A stretch of DNA of 12,906 bases from UBA922 sp964571295. Lineage in GTDB: Bacteria; Patescibacteriota; Patescibacteriia; Magasanikbacterales; UBA922. The stretch's first letter is position 1. Each line of letters opens with the position of its first letter. Shown one piece after another: positions 5,559 to 12,906 of this stretch. The stretch spans positions 1-12,906 of the forward strand of contig CAZNAO010000027.1 of assembly GCA_964571295.1 (NCBI GenBank). Direction: 5' to 3'. The translations under genes were made by a program, and so were the position numbers. Under the pieces are notes generated by a model. It was given only the letters and a program-made list of their open reading frames with translations. It made no database searches and was not told the DNA's origin.

Positions 5559-6692
5559 TTAGAAGTGTCGCAGCGCAAGACCAATCGACACTGCCATACG
5601 GGAACCGATATCGCGAAGCACCGGCTTCAATCCTGATTGATAAATCGTGCGTGCCCATGGATCACCTACAAATATCTTCATCTTGAACATGGACTCGAGA
5701 TAGGTCGCAAGCACGGGAAACAACGATGCCCCGCCCGTCAAAATAATTTTTTCCGGAGTTTTTCCTTCGTTACCTGTCTGTCTTAGGTAGAGATCAAAAC
5801 TATATTGAATTTCTTTTGCCAGAGGATCAAGAAACGACATAAATAATTCGGGTGGAACTTCAGCACCTGCATACGACATATCTTTTTTTACCTGTGAAAC
5901 CACTGATTTATCGATTCCTAAATGCTGCGCAAGAATAGTGTCGAGTGTATTCCCTCCAAGATTGAGGCTTCGATGGGTCATTGGCAAGCCATTGTCCACG
6001 ATGAAAAAATTGGTCCGCTCGGCTCCCACATCTACGATCATAGAAACCGTAGCATCTTTTCCAACAAGAGATCGGGCAAGTGCAAAAGCTTCGGTCTCGA
6101 GCTCCTGCAATTCAAGTCCTGCGGCATTAAAAATCGCTGTATAGAACGCAACCAATACTTTTGGCGCAGCAGTCACGAGAAGTGTCGTGTATTTCTTCTG
6201 ATTTTCATCTTTCGGTGACACTTTCTGAAATACGATCTGCATTTCGTCTGCTGGACGAGAAATCATCTTCGTCACCTCAGCTTCGACAATTTTCGGGAGC
6301 TGTTTTTCTTCGACATGCGGAAGATTGAGCACTGCATGAAACACATATGATACCGGCAGGCTCGACGTGACACGTTTCCCAGATACTCGCGCCTCCTTGA
6401 CAAGTGTTTTCAATAATTCTGCATAAACCTCCACTCGGGACTCATTCAAAATAAAATCACGAATCGAAGTTGGTGCGAGTGCTGGAGATCTATCATCCAT
6501 CGGGCGCGGTGTCGTCGTGCTCTGTGGCAGAGAACCACTATTCGTCGGAATATGGATATCTAATTCTTTGTCAAGAATACCATACGTCCACAACTGAGGA
6601 CGACCTTTGGTCTTTTTCAATTCAACCAGCTTGATACCGTGCGCTCCGATATCAATCCCAATATATGATTCTTGTTTGCCGAATAATGACAT
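5559..6692 (-). CDS. pilM: Type IV pilus assembly protein PilM
   Basis: This actin-like ATPase-fold protein lines the cytoplasmic side of the type IV pilus alignment complex, where it normally binds the N-terminus of PilN. I choose the ATG at 6692 (377 residues) over the longer frame from 6722. It gives the canonical N-terminus MSLFGKQESYIGIDIG, and the extra ten codons would overlap the promoter. Fold motifs seen are YIGIDIGAHGIKLVEL (10-25), SSLPVSYVF (110-118), DVGAERTNFF (221-230) and the adenosine motif ILTGGASLF (317-325). A stretch at about 45-85, rich in Pro, Ser and Thr, looks like a disordered insertion in the N-terminal subdomain. pilN and pilO, which usually follow, are absent. 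The next gene is a response regulator. Confidence 0.95.
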   Translation of the reverse strand: MSLFGKQESYIGIDIGAHGIKLVELKKTKGRPQLWTYGILDKELDIHIPTNSGSLPQSTTTPRPMDDRSPALAPTSIRDFILNESRVEVYAELLKTLVKEARVSGKRVTSSLPVSYVFHAVLNLPHVEEKQLPKIVEAEVTKMISRPADEMQIVFQKVSPKDENQKKYTTLLVTAAPKVLVAFYTAIFNAAGLELQELETEAFALARSLVGKDATVSMIVDVGAERTNFFIVDNGLPMTHRSLNLGGNTLDTILAQHLGIDKSVVSQVKKDMSYAGAEVPPELFMSFLDPLAKEIQYSFDLYLRQTGNEGKTPEKIILTGGASLFPVLATYLESMFKMKIFVGDPWARTIYQSGLKPVLRDIGSRMAVSIGLALRHF

Positions 6693-6701
6693 AGTAAGAA
6701 T

Positions 6702-6710
6702 AGTATAACA
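6702..6710 (-). promoter_or_regulatory. Extended -10 promoter of pilM
   Basis: TGT (6710-6708) directly precedes TATACT (6707-6702, 5 of 6) on the minus strand, and 9 nt separate the box from the ATG at 6692. The start of transcription would lie 2-3 nt before the start codon. No good -35 element is present; that region is occupied by short A-rich repeats. Confidence 0.5.
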
Positions 6711-6712
6711 CA

Positions 6713-6754
6713 AGAAACTCAAAACTTGAAACTCAAATCTTAAAACTAAAACTT
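6713..6754. repeat. Three imperfect 14-bp tandem repeats upstream of pilM
   Basis: The units at 6713-6726, 6727-6740 and 6741-6754 share a core resembling AAACTCAAA. The first two match at 12 of 14 positions, the third at 10 of 14. They occupy the -35 and further upstream region of the pilM promoter. The intergenic stretch beyond them, up to the nuclease stop at 6804, is very AT-rich and has no GC-rich terminator. Confidence 0.45.
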
Positions 6755-6803
6755 TTCAAGAACTCCGTAAGAATTTTACAATTTTAATTATAATTTTACA
6801 TTG

Positions 6804-7715
6804 TTAGTTTTGAGCTGCAATCTCATATCCACCATCCCCAATCATCACTGTCACGTCCCCATGCTTATCTGTCCGCCACACCGTACTGTGAATACGTTCG
6901 GCACGTTTTAGTACTCGAAGCGAAGGGTGTCCGTATTTATTTCCTTTTCCTGCAGAAACAACTGCATGGACAGGAGAGGTCAAATCCAAAAATTCCTGTC
7001 CTGACGAACTATCGCTCCCGTGATGTCCCAGTTTGAGAATATCCACATCCAATTCATCTCCATACACCTCAGCCAAATATTTTTCCAATGAATCTTCCGC
7101 ATCTCCCATAAGTAGGACAGACGTGGTATCATGTACCACTTTCATTACAATCGAGGTGTCGTTTGATCCTGTATCTTTCTTTAGCCCAGGGATTTTTTGA
7201 TCTTCTCCGATCGGATGATCCGGATAGAGAAATTCAAGAGTGGTTGATGCGATAGCAACGGTTTCAGGCGACGTAATTTCCCGATAATTCACCCCTTTAG
7301 CATGCGCTGCAGCTGAGAATGATTGCCAGAGCTTGCTGTCTTCTTTTTTAAGCCCGTTATAGATCACATTTTTTACTTCGAACTTGTGTAATACGTCTTC
7401 GCAACCGCCATAATGATCGAGGTCAGGATGCGTAACTACGAGATAGTCGATTACCCGATCTGTCCAGCTCATGACTCTTCCCAGTGCTTCGAGAATACGA
7501 CCGTCGATCGCGCAATCGATAAGCATGTCTTCGCCATTCCCAAAATCGAGATACGTCGCATCTCCCTGTCCAATATCAAGAAATGTCACGGTAAGCTGTG
7601 ACGCACCCGCTTCTTTCACCCCATGAATTTCAGGTTCAGGGTGGGTTCGAAGATCGTATTCGTACCACACACTCACTCCGAGTGCCACGATAATCAGGTA
7701 AAATATATATTTCAT
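6804..7715 (-). CDS. ComEC-type metallo-beta-lactamase nuclease, separate polypeptide
   Basis: This 303-residue protein has one N-terminal membrane segment (MKYIFYLIIVALGVSVW) and an outer metallo-beta-lactamase domain. It matches the C-terminal nuclease domain of full-length ComEC, thought to degrade one DNA strand during uptake. Family motifs in order are FLDIGQGD (45-52), THPDLDH (95-101, metal ligands His96, Asp98, Asp100 and His101), SNDTSIVMKV (184-193), LLMGDAE with Asp205, KLGHHGSDSSS with His231/His232, and NKYGHP with His263. All expected ligands are present, so it is probably active. I take the start at 7715 rather than the longer frame from 7787, because it overlaps the comEC stop as ATGA and puts a clean membrane anchor at the N-terminus. 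Translational coupling to comEC is likely. Confidence 0.92.
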   Translation of the reverse strand: MKYIFYLIIVALGVSVWYEYDLRTHPEPEIHGVKEAGASQLTVTFLDIGQGDATYLDFGNGEDMLIDCAIDGRILEALGRVMSWTDRVIDYLVVTHPDLDHYGGCEDVLHKFEVKNVIYNGLKKEDSKLWQSFSAAAHAKGVNYREITSPETVAIASTTLEFLYPDHPIGEDQKIPGLKKDTGSNDTSIVMKVVHDTTSVLLMGDAEDSLEKYLAEVYGDELDVDILKLGHHGSDSSSGQEFLDLTSPVHAVVSAGKGNKYGHPSLRVLKRAERIHSTVWRTDKHGDVTVMIGDGGYEIAAQN

Positions 7716-9229
7716 ACCACGCGCGTAATTGCTTTTTTCCGTATATACATACCCAGTAGTATATACGAAATAATCATAATAAACCACGAAATCTTCAGGT
7801 CAAAAGCTGCAAATGGCAGATCCGAAAAAAATGTAACCACCTGCACGATATATTCCATTCCCAGGTATGCGAGAATACCTGCAATTCGCCCGATCGGCAA
7901 GAATACATACGCAAGCACTACCGAGATTGATCCTGCAATCATGACCCATGGTATAAGCCACAAAATCAGGACGTTAACGATCGGAGCCACTACAGACAGG
8001 CGACCAAACTGAAACAATATCAACGGGAGTGTCGCGATGATTGCCGCAAGCGTCGACACTAGTGATTCTTTGGCACCAAACAATCCAGGGACCCTGGTAA
8101 ACCATGATTCGACTATGGGCGACAGATAGACCAGTCCCGCGGTCGCAAGAAATGACAACTGGAATCCGGCGTCCCAGATGAGGACAAACGGATTCTGCAT
8201 TGCCATAATGACTGCCGTCATCATAAGTACATTCCCGATTCCACTTCTTCTCCCACTTTGTCTTGCAATGAGCACCAGTATTCCCATGATTCCTGCACGC
8301 ACGACCGATGCACTTGCTCCCGTAAAAATCACAAAGAGTATAATCCCCACCACAACTACTCCAAACGCTTTTTTCCGAGGAATATACACTGTTTTACAAA
8401 GAGCGATAAAAATAGTCGCGATAATCGTGATATTGTAGCCGGAAATCGCGACGATATGCGTGACACCGGTCACTGCGAATAATTCATTCAATGAACCCAA
8501 GCCCCCGCGATATCCATAGAGCAATCCTGCAACAAAACTCGCATACGGCTCATGCCAGATGTGTGAAATGGTATCGGCAAGTGATGTCTTGAATGAAAAG
8601 ATACTACGATACAAGGGATTTCCCATATTTTTTTCAGTCGTCTCAATCACCGGATTCTTACAAATTGCATATATGTTGATACGCGACAGGTACCGATCAT
8701 ATCGGAATACGTTTTTTTCTTTCACGTCTTCGATCGGTTCAGGCCGCTCGATGGTACACTGTATGATCAATTGCTCTCCATATGCATATCGTGGATATAA
8801 CTCACTTTTCACATATACTTCCCCCTGAATTTCCCGATGACTGTCTATAAATTTTTCTGTACGCACACGATATCTCACTCCGTCAGTCCGTATGTCCGGT
8901 TCAGACGAAACAAAAGCGGCAATTGTAACTTCCTGACCAACATACGTATGGATATGTTCAGATGTATTTGCCGGGAATGCCAGCTGATAGCGGATGATTC
9001 CGAGTACACCGCACAGGACGGCAAGCAGTATCAATCGCACATGCGATGACTCTCTCCATACGATCGCCGCACACAAAAATACGATACTTCCCCCGATAAG
9101 ATATCCGATAAATATGAATTGCTCTCTCAGCGATGCGAATGCAATTCCCGAAAGAAAAGAAAAACAGAACACTAAGAATGTTCTGCTTTTTGAGTGCACT
9201 ATTCTCCTGAAGCCCTCCCTGAACTTCAT
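7712..9229 (-). CDS. comEC: ComEC/Rec2 competence channel without its nuclease domain
   Basis: This polytopic inner-membrane protein should form the pore through which single-stranded DNA enters the cytoplasm. At 505 residues it is shorter than full-length ComEC (roughly 700-800), because the metallo-beta-lactamase part is a separate downstream gene. Membrane helices fill about 17-82. A periplasmic OB-like domain follows (about 95-195, beginning VGQEVTIAAFVSSEPD). The Competence domain spans about 230-500, with GLLYGYRGGL, GVTHIVAISGYNI (255-267), TGASASVVRAGIMG (303-316) and DAGFQLSFLATAGLVYLSP (353-371). The start codon lies 1 nt after the leuS stop, and the end overlaps the nuclease start by 4 nt. 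No Shine-Dalgarno is seen, so coupling to leuS translation is likely. Confidence 0.95.
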   Translation of the reverse strand: MKFREGFRRIVHSKSRTFLVFCFSFLSGIAFASLREQFIFIGYLIGGSIVFLCAAIVWRESSHVRLILLAVLCGVLGIIRYQLAFPANTSEHIHTYVGQEVTIAAFVSSEPDIRTDGVRYRVRTEKFIDSHREIQGEVYVKSELYPRYAYGEQLIIQCTIERPEPIEDVKEKNVFRYDRYLSRINIYAICKNPVIETTEKNMGNPLYRSIFSFKTSLADTISHIWHEPYASFVAGLLYGYRGGLGSLNELFAVTGVTHIVAISGYNITIIATIFIALCKTVYIPRKKAFGVVVVGIILFVIFTGASASVVRAGIMGILVLIARQSGRRSGIGNVLMMTAVIMAMQNPFVLIWDAGFQLSFLATAGLVYLSPIVESWFTRVPGLFGAKESLVSTLAAIIATLPLILFQFGRLSVVAPIVNVLILWLIPWVMIAGSISVVLAYVFLPIGRIAGILAYLGMEYIVQVVTFFSDLPFAAFDLKISWFIMIISYILLGMYIRKKAITRVV

Positions 9230-9230
9230 A

Positions 9231-11684
9231 TCAGACTATAATATTGAGAATCTTCCCTGGCACATAAATCACTTTTTTCGGATCTTTTCCTTCAAGCCAT
9301 TTTGCAATCTGCTCCTCTGCCCTGACTGCCGCCAGCACTGTCTCTTCCGCTGCGTCCGGCGCCGTTTCAATCGTTCCTCTCATCTTGCCATTGATCTGTA
9401 CGGCGAGCGTAATCACATGATCAACCATTTTCGATTCATCATAGGCCGGCCATTCTGCATCGTGGATACTTCCCTTTCCTCCGAAAACCGTATGATGTAA
9501 TTCTTCAGCTAGGTGCACTGCAAATGGCGCAAGGATACGATTGAACCGCTCAAGCACGGATTTCTGGATTTGGTCAGCCTTGGTCAATTCATTTACCATA
9601 ATCATCATCTCTGATACTGACGTATTGAATTGAAACTTCTCAATATCATTCGTCACCTTCTTGATCATTTTATTCACCAATTTTTCCTGCTCAGGAATTT
9701 CGGTTTCCACCAATTCTTTTTCATAGAGTCTCGTATAGCGTTGCAGGAATTTGTAGACACCCTCGACTCCACGCGTACTCCATGCGGCAGATTGAGTGAA
9801 TGGACCGATAAACATTTCATACAGCCGGAAACTGTCGGCGCCATATTGCGCGATCACATCGTCCGGATTGATCACATTGTTCCAGCGCTTGCTCATCTTG
9901 CGACCGTCTTCTGCCATGATCAATCCAACATTGATAAGCTTGTGGAATGGTTCATCAGTTGAGACGACACCCTGATCAAACAAAAACTTGTGCCAGAAAC
10001 GAGCATAGATTAAATGACGTGTTGCATGTTCGGTTCCTCCGACATAGAGATCGATGCCGTCTTTCCCCATCCAATATTTCTCCTTCTTTGGATCGACCAA
10101 TTTTTTATTATTCTTCGGATCAATATAGCGAAGATAATACCAGCTTGACCCTGCCCATTGCGGCATCGTATTTGTTTCCCGTTTTCCACCAGGTACATTC
10201 ACCCAGCTTTCAATTGCCGCAAGCGGAGATTCTCCGGTTCCCGTAGGTTCGTAGTGCTCAACTTCAGGCAATGTAACGGGTAAATCTTCATCTGAAACAA
10301 CTTCAATACTTCCATCTTCTTTATGAATAAAGGGAAACGGTTCACCCCAGTATCGCTGGCGCGCAAATACCCAGTCGCGAAGTTTGTATTGCACTTTTCG
10401 TGTTCCTTTACTGTTTTCTTCGAGCCACGTAGTGATTTTTTCTTTGGCTTCTTTGGTTTTTAATCCATTTAAGAAATCAGAATTTATTCCATATCCATCT
10501 AGAACAAAAGGTAATTCATTTTCAATTTTTTCAATTTCTTTTTTCTGAATTTCCTCACCAAAAACTTCACCTTCGTTCGCACTAAAAACAGGTAAAACAA
10601 CTACTTTTATAGGTAAACTAAACTTCCTTGCAAACTCAAAATCCCGTTCATCATGTGCGGGTACGGCCATCACCGCTCCCGTGCCATACCCCATCATGAC
10701 ATAATCCGCAATCCAGACCGGAACAGATTCGCGGGTAACCGGATGCTCAACGTGGATTCCCTGTAATACGATCCCGGTTTTTTCTTTCGACGTCTGGCGA
10801 TCCAAATCGCTTTTTGATTTGACTCCGTCGATATACGCTTCGACTTCTCCCCAATTTTTAATTTCTGATCTTAAGTCATCGATAAGCGGATGCTCAGGCG
10901 CAAGTACGACATACGTGACACCGAACAGAGTATCGGGACGAGTCGTAAATACCATAATTTCCTTTGGTTCCTCACTCTGAACCCTGAACTTGATTTCTGC
11001 TCCTTCCGAGCGCCCGATCCAGTGACGCTGCATATCCTTGATCGACTCTTCCCAATCCAATTTTTCGAGCCCTTCAAGCAATCGATCAGCATATTTCGTA
11101 ATTTTAATAAGCCACTGGCGAAGTTTTTTCTTCTCCACGTCTGAACCGCAACGCTCACATTTTCCTTCTTCCAAATCTTCAAGCGCCAAACCGGTTTTGC
11201 AGGTTGGACACCAGATGATCGGTTCATATACTTCTTCCATGAGACCGGCTTCAAACATTTTCGCAATACACCATTGCGTCCATTGGTAGTACGCAGGATC
11301 AGTCGTATTGATTTCCCGCGTCCAGTCAAAATTGAATCCGATTTTTTCAAGCTGTGATTTGAATACTTCGATATTTTTTTCGACCGCCACACGGGGATGT
11401 ACTTTATTTTTGATTGCAAAATTTTCTGCAGGCAATCCGAATGCATCCCAGCCCATGGGATGTAACACGTTAAACCCATTCATTCGTTTGAATCGGGAGT
11501 AAATGTCGGTCGCAATATATCCTTTCGGGTGTCCCACATGAAGACCTGCTCCGCTCGGATACGGAAACATGTCGAGAACATAACACTTTGGCCGATCAGT
11601 AGTGTCTTCTACTTTGTACGTACCTTGCTCTTCCCAATAGTTTCTCCATTTTGCCTCAATATCTCTCGGATTGTACACGCTCAT
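9231..11684 (-). CDS. leuS: Leucyl-tRNA synthetase
   Basis: This class I synthetase charges tRNA(Leu) in the cytoplasm. It has 817 residues from the ATG at 11684. I prefer this over a longer frame from 11777 because it gives the normal N-terminus MSVYNPRDIEAKW and overlaps the upstream stop as ATGA. Signature motifs are HVGH (49-52), a zinc-knuckle pair Cys159/Cys162 and Cys176/Cys179, and KMSKR (596-600). The editing domain has TTRPDT (247-252) and VPAHDERDF with Asp345, the residue that positions misactivated amino acids for hydrolysis. Tryptophan-rich WAGSSWYYLRYIDP precedes the KMSKR loop. The C-terminal anticodon and Leu-specific domains are complete. A segment at about residues 360-425 is encoded by noticeably AT-richer DNA. 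comEC follows after 1 nt. Confidence 0.98.
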   Translation of the reverse strand: MSVYNPRDIEAKWRNYWEEQGTYKVEDTTDRPKCYVLDMFPYPSGAGLHVGHPKGYIATDIYSRFKRMNGFNVLHPMGWDAFGLPAENFAIKNKVHPRVAVEKNIEVFKSQLEKIGFNFDWTREINTTDPAYYQWTQWCIAKMFEAGLMEEVYEPIIWCPTCKTGLALEDLEEGKCERCGSDVEKKKLRQWLIKITKYADRLLEGLEKLDWEESIKDMQRHWIGRSEGAEIKFRVQSEEPKEIMVFTTRPDTLFGVTYVVLAPEHPLIDDLRSEIKNWGEVEAYIDGVKSKSDLDRQTSKEKTGIVLQGIHVEHPVTRESVPVWIADYVMMGYGTGAVMAVPAHDERDFEFARKFSLPIKVVVLPVFSANEGEVFGEEIQKKEIEKIENELPFVLDGYGINSDFLNGLKTKEAKEKITTWLEENSKGTRKVQYKLRDWVFARQRYWGEPFPFIHKEDGSIEVVSDEDLPVTLPEVEHYEPTGTGESPLAAIESWVNVPGGKRETNTMPQWAGSSWYYLRYIDPKNNKKLVDPKKEKYWMGKDGIDLYVGGTEHATRHLIYARFWHKFLFDQGVVSTDEPFHKLINVGLIMAEDGRKMSKRWNNVINPDDVIAQYGADSFRLYEMFIGPFTQSAAWSTRGVEGVYKFLQRYTRLYEKELVETEIPEQEKLVNKMIKKVTNDIEKFQFNTSVSEMMIMVNELTKADQIQKSVLERFNRILAPFAVHLAEELHHTVFGGKGSIHDAEWPAYDESKMVDHVITLAVQINGKMRGTIETAPDAAEETVLAAVRAEEQIAKWLEGKDPKKVIYVPGKILNIIV

Positions 11685-12478
11685 ACAGACGTATTTAAAG
11701 TGGGTTTGAAAAAAGGTAGTAGTTTTGGATGCAGTGCTGGATTCGTCACAACATAGTCTTGTCTTCCCCGAGTCCACGGATTCCCATCACTGTCCGTGAC
11801 GACTGCACCCGCTTCTCTTGCAATAAAGATGGGGGCAATACAATCCCAATCAAGTCCTGCATTACCAATCGCAAAATCAAAACTTCCTGTGGCTACCAAA
11901 GATATGGCTGTTGCTGATCCAAAATTGAGAATGCTTGTATCAGTCTCCAATACGATTCTTGCATTTGCGACTCGATATCGCTCAAAATAATCCCCATACG
12001 GACCCGTACGTTGTACTGACCTAAACATATTACCTCGGGCATACGTGAGCACTTCAGTAGTGCTTACCGAAACCGGATTATCGTTCAAGGTAGCACCTTT
12101 TCCTTTTTCTGCGAATATCAACTGTTCTGAAACTGGAAAATACACAGCACCGTACACCGGTTCGCCATGATGGAGTACCGCAATGATAACACCCCAGAAC
12201 GGGACTTTTTTTGCAAAATTTTTGGTTCCGTCGATCGGATCAATAATCCACTCATATTCAGCACCCGTATTGATATCCTCAGATAATTCTTCGCTTTTGA
12301 TATGATGGGTCGGAAAATGTTTATTGATCGCATCCACGAGAAAACTACTCACCGCAAGATCTGCTTCGGTCAAATAATCAACCGGATTACTCTTGGTGGT
12401 GTGCGTCACCCCCCGGACAAAATATTCCCGAGCAATAGCACCCGCCTGTTTGATATGTTCAATCAAAAAATCTTTCAT
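11681..12478 (-). CDS. Inositol monophosphatase family phosphatase (SuhB/CysQ/HisN-like)
   Basis: This 265-residue Mg2+-dependent phosphatase belongs to the FIG superfamily. Metal-binding motifs are complete: SNPVDYLTEAD (30-40), KSEE with Glu63, WIIDPIDGTKNF with Asp80 and Asp83, and LDWDCIAPIFIAREAGAVV with Asp212. The length is normal. The substrate cannot be settled from sequence. Inositol-1-phosphate, 3'-phosphoadenosine-5'-phosphate, histidinol phosphate and fructose-1,6-bisphosphate are all used by relatives. Pairing with leuS gives no clear clue. The ATGA overlap with leuS indicates a shared transcript. The start at 12478 is the first ATG in frame and keeps a full N-terminal helix. 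Upstream, a 56-nt gap has only weak promoter-like boxes and no Shine-Dalgarno. Confidence 0.93.
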   Translation of the reverse strand: MKDFLIEHIKQAGAIAREYFVRGVTHTTKSNPVDYLTEADLAVSSFLVDAINKHFPTHHIKSEELSEDINTGAEYEWIIDPIDGTKNFAKKVPFWGVIIAVLHHGEPVYGAVYFPVSEQLIFAEKGKGATLNDNPVSVSTTEVLTYARGNMFRSVQRTGPYGDYFERYRVANARIVLETDTSILNFGSATAISLVATGSFDFAIGNAGLDWDCIAPIFIAREAGAVVTDSDGNPWTRGRQDYVVTNPALHPKLLPFFKPTLNTSV

Positions 12479-12534
12479 AGTTTTGACAGTATTTGTCTAT
12501 ACTAACGCACAATATTATTTTTCGCAACCCTTCC

Positions 12535-12906
12535 CTAGACCATCGGCATTGTCCGTACCCGAGCAATCTCTTTCGGTGGATTTCCCATAGCAGACACATC
12601 CAACGCTTTCATAACTACATTCTCCGCGATTACTCCCCCAACCCCATGAGTCTTTTCACTTGAATAATCCAGTACTCCTGATTTATAGATTTCATACCCT
12701 TGTTTTTCTGCGGTAATGTAATACGTGCTCGGCCCGACCAGAACCGCATACCGCCCGCGTCCATCGGTAATTGCGGTATTCACCAATTTGTTATATGTCG
12801 CATCAAATACCCGAATAACCACTTTTGATATCGTACGTCCAGCCCCGTCGACCGATATACCATGACGACCCTTTACTTTCTTCTGGGCAAGACGTTTCAT
12901 AATTCC
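12535..12906 (-). CDS. Protein with carboxypeptidase-regulatory-like domain (probably C-terminal part of a longer protein)
   Basis: This frame ends at the TAG at 12537-12535 and stays open to the right edge. The ATG at 12900 may therefore be internal, and the true start probably lies outside the window. The visible 121 residues start with a basic stretch (KRLAQKKVKGRHG). A beta-sandwich of the carboxypeptidase regulatory-like type (about 20-98) follows, with VVIRVFDATYNKLVNTAITD and then GRGRYAVLVGPSTYYITAEK. The tail has no motif I recognise. In CPR genomes such domains often end large membrane-anchored surface proteins, with the basic stretch after a membrane helix, and I infer that here. 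No enzymatic residues are visible. It is separated from the phosphatase gene by 56 nt, with no clear terminator. Confidence 0.7.
   Translation of the reverse strand, partial: GIMKRLAQKKVKGRHGISVDGAGRTISKVVIRVFDATYNKLVNTAITDGRGRYAVLVGPSTYYITAEKQGYEIYKSGVLDYSSEKTHGVGGVIAENVVMKALDVSAMGNPPKEIARVRTMPMV

Noticed and set aside
5559..6722. Longer pilM start at 6722
   Set aside because: It would put the promoter inside the coding sequence and add ten residues not expected before the conserved PilM N-terminus.
7712..7787. Longer start of the nuclease gene at 7787
   Set aside because: It would overlap comEC by 76 nt and bury the membrane anchor; the ATGA overlap at 7715 is the usual arrangement.
11684..11777. 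Longer leuS start at 11777
   Set aside because: It would overlap the phosphatase gene by about 97 nt and add an atypical Cys/Thr-rich extension.
1..12906. TGA recoded as glycine (SR1/Gracilibacteria code)
   Set aside because: TGA ends comEC, leuS and the phosphatase gene exactly at overlap junctions, and no in-frame TGA is needed within any gene.
1..12906. CRISPR arrays, insertion sequences, tRNA or rRNA genes
   Set aside because: No regularly spaced repeats, transposase frames or recognisable structural RNA genes were seen on either strand.

Overview
This window looks like a chromosomal segment of a Candidate Phyla Radiation bacterium (Patescibacteria, probably Parcubacteria-like). The grounds are compact minus-strand genes, a type IV pilus set with a receiver-only response regulator, a ComEC split into two genes, and CPR-style protein sequences. 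This placement is inference, because no rRNA or ribosomal protein gene is present. TGA acts as a stop in comEC, leuS and the inositol-monophosphatase gene, so the recoded-TGA lineages (SR1/Gracilibacteria) are unlikely.

All twelve protein genes lie on the minus strand, so transcription runs from right to left. Listed in that order: (1) the C-terminal part of a protein with a carboxypeptidase-regulatory-like beta-sandwich, open at the right edge; (2) a tight four-gene chain: inositol-monophosphatase-family enzyme, leuS, comEC, and a separate ComEC-type metallo-beta-lactamase nuclease (4-nt ATGA overlap, 1-nt gap, 4-nt ATGA overlap); (3) a type IV pilus block: pilM, a single-domain response regulator, a type IV pilin, and a prepilin peptidase; (4) ligA; (5) gatC and gatA, the latter cut by the left edge.

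The ComEC channel, its detached nuclease, PilM, pilin and prepilin peptidase together suggest machinery for capturing and importing external DNA. LeuS, LigA and GatCA are housekeeping genes for leucyl-tRNA charging, nick sealing and Gln-tRNA/Asn-tRNA amidation.

The most unexpected element is a complete small transcription unit on the plus strand between ligA and gatC (about 1431-1599), the only plus-strand unit I can support. It has a good promoter, a predicted start at the foot of a perfect 12-bp closing stem, two internal hairpins, a CCTCCT linker and a 7-bp terminator hairpin with a T-rich tract. I do not recognise it as a known RNA family.

Initiation signals are also of interest. At gatC, pilM and the prepilin peptidase gene, a -10 box sits only 9-10 nt before the chosen start codon, which points to leaderless mRNAs. 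Only the pilin gene has a strong Shine-Dalgarno sequence. No gene-free stretch exceeds about 220 bases.
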